Positions 1-11,931 of a DNA stretch of 64,000 nucleotides are shown here, one piece after another. The position numbers and the translations under genes were made by a program. How positions within the stretch are numbered: the stretch's first letter is position 1; each line of letters begins with the position of its first letter. The stretch is from Isoetes taiwanensis (lineage: Eukaryota > Streptophyta > Lycopodiopsida > Isoetales > Isoetaceae): the NCBI GenBank assembly GCA_021234155.1, contig JAJEKV010000111.1, positions 812,968 to 876,967 on the forward strand. Direction: 5' to 3'. The notes under the pieces are model-generated. The model saw nothing but the letters and a program-made list of their open reading frames with translations, was not told where the DNA came from and made no database searches.

Positions 1-287
1 TGATAGGAATAGTAAAGTGACAGAATCTTTTGGCCTGCTCGATCTATTGCCTCGGAGAATCCTTTTGCCTTTTCCATCCTTTTTTTAGCCGTTCTTGAGC
101 TCCAAAGTGAAATGGCTATTGCTAATGGCAGACTGGTTTGTTTTACTGGCTATTTTCGCCTTGTCTTTGGCTGGAATTTCCGCTATTTTGGCTGGAATTT
201 CTGTCATTTAGCAGTGTATTCAGCTTGTTTTTGCTCTCCCTGATGGGAATAGTGAAGTGTTTAACCTGTTTCCATGTGACAGAGTGA

Positions 288-740
288 GCAAATTCTCTTA
301 TTATCAGTTCTGCATCCTCTTCTCCACTTGAGAGGCTTTTCAGTGTCTTTAACCATGTGGCAAGCAAAAAAAGAATAAGGCTTCTTCCATCAAGGACATC
401 TAATTTGGTGTTTGTAAGTGCTAACTTAAAGTTGCTTCAGTGTCATAGACAGGTGCAAAGGGAGCCTTACATTGGCTTTGCAAAGAAGGAAAGTGTTCCA
501 GAACCACAGGATTGGGAGGATGATGTGGAATAGCAAGGGGATATGGTTGACCATGATGTTAATGTTGCCGCTCACAATGTCATAGATGAGGATGAGACTT
601 GTTATGTTTCACCAGATTACATTCCTTCATCTGCTCCAGGTGTTGCTTACAGGGATTCTGGAACAAATCCATATATGGCGACTTGGAACAAATCCATATA
701 CGGCGACTTGAAGACTGATTTGAATTTTCATTTATGCTAG
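288..740 (+). pseudogene. hAT transposase, C-terminal dimerisation-domain remnant
   Basis: One frame (288-740) encodes the C-terminal signature of plant hAT transposases: a serine run, then PLERLFSVF, a basic KKRIRLLPS stretch, and LVFVSANLKLLQ. In intact hAT proteins this region forms the dimerisation domain after the catalytic core. The frame is interrupted by a TAG at 531-533 and continues in phase to 740 with an acidic tail. An in-frame TGA at 285-287 closes it upstream. No catalytic domain is visible in the preceding 285 bases, so this is a truncated, decayed copy. Family assignment rests on motif recognition only. Confidence 0.6.
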
Positions 741-2093
741 TTTGTTAATGTAATGTTCAATCTTGAAGTATTGTTGGTTTTTGAACTATTGTTGGTCTTT
801 GAGTATAAGATATCGACTATCATATATAAACACTTTCAATTATGTTAGTTCTTATTATGACTACACGAGTTCTTATTATGTTGTTTTTGAGTAAATTAAT
901 AGCATTTTCTAGTAAAATGATCCTATTCTGTATCTTTTGAGTACTTTGCCATTTTTTTGCCGTTTTCGTTTTCCGTTTTCAAAAAATGACTCGCCGTTTT
1001 CATTTCGTTTTCGTTTTCCGTAACTATGGTTTCTATTCCTCTATCAATTATGGTTAAGAGTGGTCCTCTTTCCTTCAAGTACAAATTACATCTGCTGAAT
1101 GGACCAGAGCTTGCCAAGATGTTTCCCAATGTTGAGTCTCTCGTTGTTTATAGATCTGGGAGGACTTTTGTCTCTGTCTCCCCAATTGCTTCTATTCCAT
1201 ATCATATACCGTCTATCTCAGTTGCATGTCTTGTTGTATCATCACGTCGTCTGTCGTCTGTCTACTTCGGCACCAGCTATTGTGCCTTCTTCTCAAGTTC
1301 TTTCTACACCACCACCTCCTTCTAGTTCATTTGCCTCTCGGCTTATGTCACTAGACACTCTTAGTGAGGAGCAATGTTCTCGCCTTCAAGACATTGCTCG
1401 TAAACAAGAATTATGCGAAGAAGGATAGTCTTCTCCACGCATGAAGGATGCTGCACGTCACAAGAACTATTCCATTCCTCAAGCTGCTCCATTCAATCAA
1501 CCTGGTTAACTTTAGTTATATCGAAGATTTGCATATTATTCTTCTCCTTTGAGAAGAAAGTAGTTTGATTTATATTATGTTGACATGCTTAGATGGGTGT
1601 CACTGCTCAGTTGGATCAGTTTGTCTACTGAGTTTTTTATTCCTCTCTCTGCATTGTATCATGTATTGTTCTTGAGAGTTATTAATAAAGTCTGACGTCC
1701 TCCAAAAAAATGGAAAAAAAAGGGTCTTGCATTCATGCCCATCTAAAATGACTGAGATTTTATCCTCCAGAGTATCATTTAATACTGCCTGCACAGATAC
1801 AGATTCATATTACCTGTTGACTTCTGGTTCGTTCCTCAAATTCTGAATTTCTCCTTTCAATTCTACACGAATCTTCTCCATCGCTTTTTCCATTTCTAGT
1901 GCCATTAATTTCCTCATCTCATTCATCAACTCCTCTCTTACATTGCTCAACAATTCTTTCATAGATGTGATCTTGAATTCCATTAATATATCTTTGAAGG
2001 CCTGCAACATAAGATCCCATTATTCGAATTCAGAGGCATCGAATTTGGTTGCATCATACATTGTTGCCTCACTGTTGGATGCTTATAGGAATG
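741..2093. other. Unassigned stretch, low-complexity patches
   Basis: AT-rich sequence follows the hAT remnant. At about 951-1,020 there is a run of repeated CGTTTTC/CCGTTTTC units. Short open frames (for example 1,026-1,325 plus, and a 66-codon Glu/Lys/Met-rich coiled-coil-like frame at 1,810-2,010 minus) have no recognised domain. I see nothing else I can support. Confidence 0.4.
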
Positions 2094-2803
2094 TAATAAC
2101 CGTTTGCTTAAAATTACTGTCTTTTTTCATCAATTTTATAGGGCGTAAAACTTTTGCCACTATTTGCGGAGCGGCGCCGCTAATCCCCTGCTCTGTTTCT
2201 TGCTACCGCTAATCCCTTGCTCTGTTTCTTGCTGTTCCTTCTGCCACACGATCCTGCAACCGGAATGCTTCTGCAATCGGACTGCAATCGGACTTCATCG
2301 AAATAGCTTTAAAATCCAGCAACCGGAATGCTTCTGCAATCCTGCAACTGGAATGCTTCTGCAATCGGACTGCATCGAAATAGCTTTAGAATGAAATCGA
2401 CTCTGGTAAATGGCTGCATAATAGCTTTAATCCCTCAGATTGAGGCTTCTGAAACAGCCGTATGCTCAATATTTACAATCCGTTTTTGGAGAGATCTATT
2501 TACAATCCCTATTTGCTGTAAAATAAGCGGATCTACCTCCTTTTTACCAAACCCCTTGCCATATTTTTTTCCCATATTTTCTGGGAATGGCGGATCTTCC
2601 CATATTTTCTGGGAATGGCGACAAGAACATCTCCATTTGATCTTGAAGGTCGTCGAAGAGCTGTCATAGCGTCTCAGCCATAGCCACTGTCTGCCATGCT
2701 CATCCGTCTGCCATCGCTTCTCCGCCATAGCCGCCCAAAGATATTTCTTAGATGCCACGTGGCAAATTTTTACTGGACGTAATTTTAGCAAACGGTTATT
2801 ACG
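2094..2803. mobile_element. TIR element, about 710 bp, non-autonomous
   Basis: Near-perfect terminal inverted repeats of about 25 bases: GTAATAACCGTTTGCTTAAA at 2,094 and its reverse complement (one base different) ending at 2,803. No transposase frame lies inside. The interior has C-rich low-complexity sequence and a short tandem repeat. A target-site duplication is not evident, so the superfamily is unknown. Confidence 0.55.
2249..2393 (+). repeat. Imperfect short tandem repeat
   Basis: Repeated phrase CAACCGGAATGCTTCTGCAA followed by ATCGGACTGCATCGAAATAG, present about three times with partial units. It lies inside the TIR element at 2,094-2,803. Confidence 0.7.
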
Positions 2804-2807
2804 TCCT

Positions 2808-2964
2808 GTAATTGCCACGAGTCGGGCATTCTGCCTGTAAAGGGCACCGGCGGCGCCGCCAAACTCAGCGGAGCACTCGCGGCTCCGCCGCTCGTGCACC
2901 GCCTCGTTTGACGGGGCCGCCGGAGCCCTTTACAGGGCGGAATGCTCCTCCTCCTGGCAATTAC
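2808..2964. mobile_element. Foldback MITE, about 157 bp
   Basis: Starts GTAATTGCCA and ends TGGCAATTAC. The inverted repeat extends inward about 40 bases on each side through a GGGCATTCTGCCTGTAAAGGGC-like block, with mismatches. The centre is very GC-rich (GGCGGCGCCGCC). It abuts the previous TIR element by 4 bases, so one may have inserted next to the other. No coding capacity. Confidence 0.6.
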
Positions 2965-5267
2965 CTAGTACTTAATCCCTTTTCAGATCAAAGGTGCCCT
3001 TGAACTTTTCTACATAAAATCCAGCAGCTTTAGCGAGACGTTTCATCAGAATGGTAGACTGCCGTAACTTGGATGGGTAACTAGACAACAATTGCAGAAG
3101 AAAACAGATCACTACAATGAAAAGATGAAGGCAACTTCATAGCAAATTTTGTCCTCAAGAACGATGCACACGAAAGAACCACGGGCCATCAATTTAAAGA
3201 CCAAGCTTACCTTCGACTGCCAGACAACACAACGGCATGAAGAACTCCATCACCATGACAAAATCCTCCTCCTCTGCTCCATCGCATCCACGCGCCCCCA
3301 ACCCCAGTGCCACATCCTTTCTAAAAAGGAAAATGGCTCGACCATTAGACTCATACGGTTCAGGGATACGAATATTCCCTAACCATTGAAAACCTTATGT
3401 AATAGCTTAATAAGTACTATATGGAAAAAATAGACGGTTTATTCAAAATTCGACCATGGCCGTTCTGGACCGTCGCCTCTATTGGTAATCAGAAATATGG
3501 CACGGATAGCTCCTCAGGAACGCAGTTCCGCAAAGGTAAAGAGCTTCTCAAACTTGCCGCAGGTCTATCCCAGTCGGTTTATGTCAGGAAGCTTGCAACC
3601 GAAGATTTTGTTCTTTGTAGTGATGCCGCCCTAGAAATAAGACAAGACAAAATTTTTGGAACCCAAAAACCTAGGGCCATAGCAGAGGCTAGGCAGAGCT
3701 GGTTGAGCACACAGCTAATCACAGGCCACTGACGATTTTGCATCTTATAAGGCTTATTCTGCATGGGGTGTGCAAAAAGTTGTATGTGTCAATCTTATGC
3801 TTGTTTCGTTTATGCAGATGCTTGGGAACATGCTCCGGTATAATGCAGTGGAGTGCTTTCTTCTCTATGTTGGTTATGATCTCAACTCAGTAATAGGTAA
3901 GTATGTTATACATTTACTTAAAGCATGATACGTAGGCAGATATATTATTTGTTGTGCTACTGTACAATGTGCTCTAATAATTAAAACTTGCCATCAAACC
4001 TGCGTGCTCTTTTCTAGTGCCATTAAGATTCCTGAAACTAGTGAACAAACTCATTTTTACAATCCCTGAAGCATGGCCAAAATGGATGTTTGTTCTTTGT
4101 TGGTATCTTCTTGGTAAAACAGTATGTCTGCATACATATGCAGCTGCAGAGAAGACTGCTAACATCGATTGTACCTCTTAGAGAAGCCAAAATACTTATA
4201 GCCACAAGCCAATGCCTCGTCCGTGGATGCCTGATCTGACTACTGCAAAGAAGATGGCAGGATAATATTAGGGACCTCACCAACTTTTTAAATAAGTAGC
4301 ATCACTTGTTTTGGCATTTGCTTTAACTAACTACCTTGCTCATAAGGAATAGCACCCACTTTGCATATAAAATTTATCCAACAATTCCTTAATCTATCCA
4401 TGTTTATTGCGTTCCTTTTATCGTTTTCTATAGCCTTTAGATCATGTGGAATCTTCCATTTTAGCAGCGAGGATGCCATTTTTAATGAAAGCACCCTTCA
4501 AAATCAATCAATGGTGTTGCACGAACTTTTTTTTCATTGAAAAACAGAAGACATATACATTGCATTCTGCCTCAAAGGGCCTGATACAACTGCAAACTGC
4601 CAGAATCAGTTACCCTGTTCAAGGTTGACTGCGACCAATTTCCACTAGGGGCTTCCTTCCTTCCACATGCCATACCTCAATAACTTATTGTTAAAGTAGT
4701 TGTCGTTTCAGTATTTGAATTCTCTAGTTCGTCCACCAAAAGCGTGAGAGAAGTATAAGATTATTTGCAATATAAGAATTTATTCAACTCCGTAAATTCC
4801 ACCATTGGGGCCATAATCTTGAAATGTCACAGCTCCAACAAGGCGGGAATTTTAAATGCTTTTGGAAAGAAGGAAGCAACAAAATGGTGCTCGCGAACTT
4901 CCTTATAATTTTTACTCTAACCAGGATCCCAGAAAACACATTGGTTTTATTTGCACATTAACCGTTGTAAAACGATGCTTACACCTTTGGAACATAAAAT
5001 ATATTTTCAGTTTTAAGCACACGGTTAACAAAGAACCATTATCTGTTTCCTAGCATATGTTCTCTCCAACTTCTATGCAAGTGTACGATATGGAAGAGTT
5101 TGTAAGGTATTAGGGACTAAGTGCAAGAATAACACTTGAACTTGCAGAGCAAGCAAGTCTATCTGGATCAACATGTGGTGCAAGATGCAATAATCCATGA
5201 AGTTAAGCACTGCCATAGTTCACAAAATTCACTAGAATACACAGATCATTCTTTCTGCACTTCCAGG
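2965..5267. other. Unassigned, no supported gene
   Basis: Several open frames of 60-103 codons occur (for example 3,421-3,732 plus), but none has a recognisable domain or clear splice partners. A possible exon-like piece at about 3,816-3,898 ends in a good donor (AG|GTAAGT), but no continuation can be assigned. Confidence 0.4.
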
Positions 5268-5440
5268 AGACATTAATACTTTTAACACCCTTAAAGAACC
5301 AATCCTATAATCTATGAGGAGACATTGACACCTTTAGAGGGCCAATCCCCAGGAGATATTAACACTTTTTAACACCCTTAAAGGACCAATCCTATAATCC
5401 ATGAGACATTGACACTTTTAGAGGGCCAATCCGATAATCT
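5268..5440 (+). repeat. Imperfect tandem repeat, units of about 60-100 bp
   Basis: Alternating phrases of the type GACATTAATACTTTTAACAC, CCTTAAAGAACCAATCCTAT and GACACCTTTAGAGGGCCAAT recur at least twice each. No coding role is evident. Confidence 0.65.
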
Positions 5441-6594
5441 TTGAGATCCCTTACAGATAGGATACGCATGGAATCATCATAAGCAACCACAATTTTATTG
5501 ACAAAAATAATGCAAGCCATCCAAACTGCACCCTGGCCAGCATGTCTTGGCTTGAGGTGCCAACCTTCATAAGCTCCTCTATGCCTTTCCTCCTTTCCTT
5601 CTGAAAGAAAGGCAACAAAATGGTGCATGTGGACTTCAAATGGACTACTACTTACCTGATGGACCAAAGCATATCTCGTCAATAAGATCAAAGAAATCAT
5701 CAATCTCAAACCTGAATAGTTCCTAGTTTTTATTTTTCGTTTATGAGCGCCAACTCATCTTCTGCATGTAAGCAACAAAGCATCAAATAAACACGCTGTT
5801 AATTTTCTGCTTCCCTTTGCAGTGATTCCTGCAATGTTTTGATGGTCGACGTCGGCTATGCCCGTACAAGGCAGAAAGTTTTTGAGCCTTGCCTTTAGCA
5901 TATCGAGTACGTGCTTTTGCTTTTAGTATAATATCTTACATAATTACTAGGCGAAATAACGCCGTCTTGAATGTTTGGCCACATTTTTGTGTCTTTTTCC
6001 AACTACTTCAGGGTATAGAATCTTCTTTCGAAGTTAGTCACATAAAATGTGTACCTAGTTTTGCTTAGTTTGGTGGATCGAGAACGGGAAGTCTAGAATG
6101 ATACCATTAAGCTCCTTCCACACTTTTGAACTAAACTGAGATACAGAATTTTGCTGCTCGGGGAAGACGGTCGTGATTCTTGCTTCATGATTCTTGCTTT
6201 TGGAATGTTCAAAACAAGGTTGCATTGGCCATCAGTGCTGAATTTCCAGACAAATTTTTTCGTTTTCTTTCTGTTAAGCGATCACCGAAAGAAGTTGTTA
6301 TGCACCCTTTTCTTCTTTTGCTCAAAGTATGAAATTCCTTTTATATGACAAAGAAAATTCTCAAAGGTTAGAAAAACGGAGTTCCTGTAACACGTAGTAC
6401 CCTTCTATTATCTCTGTGGTTTTTTTGTGTTTACGCATCGTCTTTGTCAAAAACACTTCAAATATTCTTTGGAGTAATTTTCTTCTTCATTTTTTAAGTC
6501 AGCGTCTCTCTATATTAGCATAAGAAAATGACACCCTGACATGCAGTTTTAGTTGTACCAAAGCTACAAATAATTCCACCATATCTGAGTAGGT
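5441..6594. other. Unassigned stretch
   Basis: The minus strand holds a 105-codon open frame (5,392-5,709) that overlaps the tandem repeat and has no known domain. The rest is AT-rich with no supported gene, RNA or transposon signature. Confidence 0.35.
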
Positions 6595-6770
6595 ATAGCA
6601 GTTTGGCAACATTTGTGACATTTAAAAGAGTGTTGCAGAACCAGAGCTTCATTGATACATTCCTTGAGCTTAAATGGGATTTATTATAGCTGTTTGGCAA
6701 CATTTGTGACGTTTAAAAGAGTGTTGCAGAACCATAGCTTCATTGATACATTCCTTTAGCTTAATTTGGA
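6595..6770 (+). repeat. Two-copy direct repeat, period 91 bp
   Basis: Phrase GTTTGGCAACATTTGTGAC starts at 6,601 and again at 6,692. It is followed in both by a TTTAAAAGAGTGTTGCAGAA block and GCTTCATTGATACATTCCTT, with a few substitutions. Confidence 0.8.
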
Positions 6771-7140
6771 TTTTTTTCCCCGATCTATTCGAATGTAGAG
6801 TAGTTCTCTATCTCCCCCTTCATAAATCTGAAGATTACAAGCTATAAGCCATTCATTACGTTACCAAATCCTTAAGTTTGCGATTGTATCAAAGCAGTAA
6901 CCATGGGCTTTTTTGTGCTCGGGTACAAAACACCATGTTATGTCTAAACAATTGCCTCTAGAACATGACCAATCTTATAAAAATAAAATGACATCATCAA
7001 GACCCTTAAACTTAACGTCTTGAATTTGTTTGTTATTTCATTCTAAAGAGAATGTTGATGAGCATAAGAAATTGCTAATCAAGAATTTATTACTATAGAA
7101 ACCACAAGATACCAAGTTTGAAGATAGACATATAAGCAAC
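6771..7140. other. AT-rich 5' flank of the Cys-rich ORF
   Basis: No element recognised. It is the candidate promoter and leader of the following intronless frame, but I cannot point to a specific TATA or start site. Confidence 0.3.
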
Positions 7141-7719
7141 ATGAGCAAGGACAAAACTCATGTTCCAATTTGTGAACAACAAGCAAAAGGAGGGGCTGCT
7201 GGCAAGCCAAAGTTAGACACAGAGCCTGTTTGCAACTGCAGGCCCTATTGCTCTTGCCACTGCAAGTCTCACGGATGTGGATGTCCATGTGGTTGCAATT
7301 GCTTTTGCATATGCCATTGTAGATGTCCAACATGCCATTGTCAAGGATGTGTTTGCCAATCTCAAATTGGCCATCCTTGCCATTGCAAGTGCCATTGTCG
7401 ATGCATGTGCTTTTGTAGTGGAATGGAGCGGAGTATGAAGGTTGAGCTAAAAAGAAAATGTCGGATTTGTCGTTGTGAACCTGTTCCAAAGTATGCTTCA
7501 ACATCACCAGCCCCTCTACTAAATAATGCTGTTATTACCAGTGCTCCTGCTTCTACCAACAGCGGTAACACTGCTACTAGTACGCCACATACTTACCAGA
7601 TTCCTGTAGCACCATCAATGCCATCTCAACCACCTAGTACTACTAGCAACACTCCATCTGAGGCTGGAAAGGAAAATAGCAACACTCCATCTGAGGTTGG
7701 AAAGGAAGAAGAAGGATGA
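7141..7719 (+). CDS. Extremely cysteine-rich CxC-repeat protein, metallothionein-like
   Basis: A 192-codon frame opening with ATG at 7,141. Residues 1-29 are a short polar leader. Residues about 31-95 contain some 25 cysteines, mostly in alternating C-x-C steps (such as CHCKCHCRCMCFC) with interspersed histidine. Three more cysteines lie in a basic KRKCRICRC motif near residue 115. The last 75 residues are Ser/Thr/Pro/Asn-rich and hold a direct repeat, NTPSEAGKE and NTPSEVGKE. No signal peptide is evident. The composition suggests binding of soft metals (Cu, Zn, Cd) as in metallothioneins, but the length and tail do not match plant metallothionein types I know. It has no introns and no recognisable neighbours. 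It could also be low-complexity sequence expanded by repeat slippage. Confidence 0.55.
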   Translation: MSKDKTHVPICEQQAKGGAAGKPKLDTEPVCNCRPYCSCHCKSHGCGCPCGCNCFCICHCRCPTCHCQGCVCQSQIGHPCHCKCHCRCMCFCSGMERSMKVELKRKCRICRCEPVPKYASTSPAPLLNNAVITSAPASTNSGNTATSTPHTYQIPVAPSMPSQPPSTTSNTPSEAGKENSNTPSEVGKEEEG

Positions 7720-8144
7720 GATCGGTCACTCTGTTTTAATGTAAATGCAAAGATATTTTCCTTTTTTTGCACATGTGGTTATATTTTTGTATTATGACAT
7801 AATAATAATAATTTACATGGATATCCTAGATGATATTTCGCACAAAAGAAATATATATTGAATATAAAAGCTTTTAAAAGCTCAGAACTAAAGCTAGATA
7901 GGGTCTGCAGGTCACGATTTTATAATGCAAAAAATTATAACAGAAGATAGAAGACATGTTGTATACATGTATGCAAAGATGGTTTCTATAGACCAAGAAT
8001 TTTGTAATATTCCCTTGCAAATCAATTCTTCATGGACGAAAAAATTCTTATGATATGAATGAAATTTGTTTGAAAGTGTCTATTTCTATTATGCAATGAA
8101 ATTAAAGAGTTCATACCTTTTTCAAACGAGTGCATCTTGGACTA

Positions 8145-8272
8145 CCATAGTCGTGGGATCCGTCGAACCTACGGCCCAGACCGTATATTGGGGCCTCTGG
8201 GCACCTCTCTAGTCGTCGGATCTGTCGATCCTACGGCTTAGACCGTATAGTGGGGCCTCTAGGCACCTCTCT
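8145..8272 (+). repeat. Two-copy tandem repeat, about 62 bp
   Basis: Two units share a GTCG(T)GG/ATC start, a CCTACGGC(C/T)(C/T)AGACCGTATA phrase and a GGGGCCTCT(G/A)GGCACCTCTC end. They are slightly diverged. Confidence 0.75.
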
Positions 8273-8394
8273 TTTTGCTTATGGTCATTTATGATTGGGG
8301 GCACATATGATTTTGAAATATTAAATACGAGTTCGTCTAAGATTTTGATAGAATATGGAATTTCTATACGACTTCACCTAAAATTTTAGAATAT

Positions 8395-8480
8395 GAAGTA
8401 GGAGGGCTCGAACCTCTACCAAAATAACTCAGTATCCTAATAAGACTACTTTGACCAATCTAATCAATGAGATGACATGA
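8395..8480 (-). repeat. tRNA-derived (SINE-like) promoter head
   Basis: On the minus strand GGTTCGAGCC (complement of 8,405-8,414) matches a pol III B box. It sits in a T-arm-like context with four of five stem pairs, and a plausible A-box-like GATTGGTCAAAGT lies about 45 bases upstream. This is the arrangement of tRNA-derived SINE heads. Acceptor and anticodon stems do not fold convincingly, so it is not a functional tRNA. The SINE tail is not delimited. Confidence 0.35.
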
Positions 8481-10263
8481 TTATTATTTTATTTTTTTTA
8501 TCTTAAATCTATATTTTTTATTTATAACAATCCATTCAATTGTTTAAGGGTATGGTCTATAGTTTTAGAAATTGTCATTCTTACATCCATATCAAATCCC
8601 CTTGGAACCCCTTGTCATTGTGCTACATATTCAAACGAATAAAGCCAACCGTGCTTAGCAAAGTTCAAAGAATATAATAGAATAAATTTTTTAACATCCA
8701 CGAAGACCAAGAGGCTACGGAGGCAAGTATTTTCTATCTTTAGTGGAAGGGATTTCTTGCCAAAAGCAAGAGTCTTTGGTTTGCAAAAGGGGCATGTCCT
8801 TTGAATTTATATGTCCCATTTAGATCATATGTGGCTACCATTTAAGTCCTTAGGCACATTGAAATAAGTCTGCCAAGATCAAAGACTGCAAAGATGCAGG
8901 CATGTGCATCATATCTCTAATCTTCTACAAGCTCACTGGAAAGTTGATGTGCTCACATAGTGTCTAGGGAAGACTATGAGGCTTTAATCTCAGCTGGAGC
9001 ATCACTCCAGGCAAAGGAAGCAAAAGTTTTAATATGGAAACTTAGAAACCTCTGTCCATTTGGGCATCCACCATCATTTTGCTCAAAGCTACTTATACCT
9101 CACAATCATCATAATCGTTGGCATTCTATGGGTTGATGCTTCTTTATGTTGCTTGTACAGATCTCTTAAAGCCATTTAAACCAGTTCTAAAAGTTTGTAA
9201 TCAAGCATTGGTCAACCTGCAAGCCATTCCTTTGATGTTCTCTACAGTGAACACGAAATGTATAATCTTAGGCCAGCTTACATGACAACAGATTATCACC
9301 TTACCCCATCTCTGCAATCAAATAGAAAGCGATATGTCAAGATTTATTTAAAACAACAATTTGCACTGCAAAAAAAACAATTGTAAATATTAATCCAAAT
9401 GCCATGCATTTATATAACAAAGAGACTAACCCTGGCTATGGGAACAAGTGAAGAACCTTTATTGAACACAGCTATAGAATCAAGTGAGGAGCCTTTTTGG
9501 ACATAAGCTTATGCGTCTTTCGTAAGTGTAGCATAAGTTGAATGGGAGATTGTTACACAATCTCTATCAGGTATGAGAAACTGAATTCCTTGTGTGAAAT
9601 CTATCTAAGGAACTACCTTCGGCATCTGTGACAATAAATAAGCGGTCTTGCTATACCAAGGAGCTGTATATACACAAAGTTGAGAGTAAGGATTAGAATA
9701 AGGAAAATTATTCAGTGATAATCACCTGCCATTTTCCATGGGATTTGAAATCATAAGTAAGTCGACGTGCAGCATGCATGGAGTGAGATAATAGAAAGCC
9801 TGTGAATATTATCAACGAGCATTTTTACAATATCATCATCTACGTCATGCCAATCTCGGAATTGATAAAAAAAAATCTGTAATTGGATAGCAGCAACATA
9901 CCAATTTCAGATCCTGGCCTGTATGTAGATTCATGCCTGTATATTGCCATGATAGCTGCAAATCTTATCTCATGTTCTGCTTGACATAGCATCTGCACCA
10001 CCAAGCTGAGAAGACTTCTACAAAATGCTCATGTAATTCAGGGGGTCCATCTGAGCCGTGTCTTTGGCTCTACGGCTCTCCTGGAACGTTTGAGGATACA
10101 GGAACGTGGTCTAATTGAGGCCAAGGTGCAGATCCCTATGTGCTAAACGTTTTCACCTGGTACATGGTAATCCACCCTAAGACATGATGATACCTCAGTT
10201 CCACAAAGGGGCATCCTAGGAACTCTGCATGATGAAGCAAAAGCACTGGATTAGAGTGCTGAT

Positions 10264-10423
10264 GCATTACCTAATCGCTCTACCTATCCTGACCTAATCG
10301 CTCTACCTAATTTCACTCGAAAAAATTTCAGCCATCCATAATTCTACAACCTATCCTGACCTAATCGCTCTACCTATCCTGACCTAATCTCTACCTAATT
10401 TCACTCAAAAAAAATTCAGCCGT
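10264..10423. mobile_element. Left-end sequences of HUH transposon copy A, stacked
   Basis: Contains repeated CCTAATCGCTCTACCTA and CCTATCCTGACCTAATCGC phrases followed by TAATTTCACTC and A-rich runs. The whole phrase occurs twice (about 10,264-10,335 and 10,350-10,423). The same phrase forms the left end of copy B near 26,016-26,075. Copy A resumes at 23,167 after the LTR element, so this is its displaced left end, itself apparently duplicated. The last five bases (10,419-10,423, GCCGT) are the target duplication of the LTR element. Confidence 0.7.
10419..10423. repeat. Target-site duplication, left copy (GCCGT)
   Basis: Identical 5-mer at 23,167-23,171 on the other side of the element. Removing one copy and the element rejoins a sequence that matches the left interior of HUH transposon copy B (A-rich run, then CCGTCCATAT). 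Confidence 0.9.
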
Positions 10424-11918
10424 TGTGACGTCCCCTATTCGTATACGATGCCCGCACCGTATACAAACAGGAGTTCATCCCCCGCACCAGCTCCACACTG
10501 ATACAGGGCCCTCCACATATCACTGTGACCGTCTAGAGTCCACAGTGGGAAGAGTGAAGGGGTCATTTTACCCCGTCTTCCTCAAGGCCTACCTAGCTGC
10601 GGAAGCGTAAACATACACGTTAGTAACATAACATCATATATCCACCTCGAAGGGTGGCACATCAACATCTGCATAGACAAAGATCAGCACAATACAAAGG
10701 AAGTTCCTACCCAAGGCTCGGAACCACGGGGGATGGGTGACAAGCTTGAGCCTCTCGAGTTCATTGCGCATGAGGGAATCATGACAATGGATTGGGGGGC
10801 ATAAGAACATGGCATTGGGTTGTCCACTCCATCCGCCCCCTCCCATTGCACACTTTGCGAGTAGGTTGAAAAGTGTTGGGACTGGATAGCCAGCCAGGGT
10901 GCATAGCCAAAGGGGCTATTCCCGGGTTACATCTCCCCCCAATCCCAATGGGGGCGGGTAGAGATCACTCCCTCCGAGAGATCTACATCTTGACCCAAGG
11001 TGACTAGAGGGCCACCGCCCTTATTGACTTAACCCACTTGAAGGTGAACTCCACCCCACGGGTGTCGAGCCCATGCCTTACCCACACTCGGTGGCAAGCC
11101 ATTAGACCTAGTCACTCGATCCCCAGGTAGGCCTTACACACCCGGAGGGATCGGTCAAGGGTCGAACACACGAACCTCATTCTAAGCCGGTCGGCCCCTT
11201 CACCCACAACCGGTGGGGTTCTTGTACCACAGGCGAAATCTAGTAATGCACTAAGAGGGACTATCTAGGAGCATCATCTACTAAGCTTCAAGTCTCTACC
11301 CCCTTCCCAATACAATGAGTCCACGAGAATACATCCGTCCATCATATCAACATAAGTAATAAAGAACTAATCTATCTCATAGAGTTAGGTTCTTTAGTTA
11401 GAGTCAATCTTGGCTATTAAGGGTGACTTAATAGGCTAAACCCTCTTTGGTTCGAAGAAGGCTGGAATAAGGTTTATGCTATTCAATCGACCAAATACGA
11501 TCCACGGTTCACTCCTCTCGATCCAAAGCGTCCATGTCTCCGTTACGCTTGAAATGCGGTCGGGAGGACGATCGACAAGGCTGGGGTGCACCTGGACGGA
11601 TCGTGGGAGTTGGAATTGACTCCTCGGTAGCGAATCGGAGCTCGGAAGGTCTGTGGGCGAAAAAGGGGAATGTTAGGGTTTGGTGCCTTATGTAGGCTAT
11701 CAGTTAGGTTTAGGGTTTCCATGACCCTTGGTCTACCTTTAATGGGTTAAAGGTCTAAAAGTGCGCGCATTGCTAAGTGTGCGCACCATTGCAAGTTGCC
11801 CCCTAGGGCGTCCTTGCTTGGGTGTATGTCGGCAGACCGTCGATTTGGGCGGCGTAATCTGGCGTGGTAACAATCTGGTATATCGTCTTGAGACCGTATA
11901 TCGTATTGGAACGTCACA
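10424..11918 (-). repeat. 3' LTR of chromovirus 1
   Basis: Begins TGTGACGTCCCC on the plus strand and ends GGAACGTCACA. It aligns end to end with 21,686-23,166. Differences include small indels and substitutions, many at CG in one copy versus CAG/CTG/CA in the other. Because the element is minus strand, this copy is the 3' LTR. Confidence 0.95.
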
Positions 11919-11931
11919 TTCTCCCCACCTT
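11919..11931 (-). other. Polypurine tract of chromovirus 1
   Basis: Minus-strand reading AAGGTGGGGAGAA lies immediately upstream of the 3' LTR, the position of the plus-strand DNA primer in Ty3/gypsy elements. Confidence 0.8.

Larger units (their letters stand above)
7720..10263. other. Mostly unassigned, AT-rich
   Basis: Apart from a two-copy repeat near 8,145 and a tRNA-like SINE head near 8,395 (listed separately), I see no supported feature. An AATAATAATAAT run near 7,800 could serve polyadenylation of the Cys-rich ORF. Confidence 0.35.

Noticed and set aside
8395-8480. Functional tRNA gene
   Set aside because: Only a B box and part of a T arm are present. The acceptor and anticodon arms do not fold.
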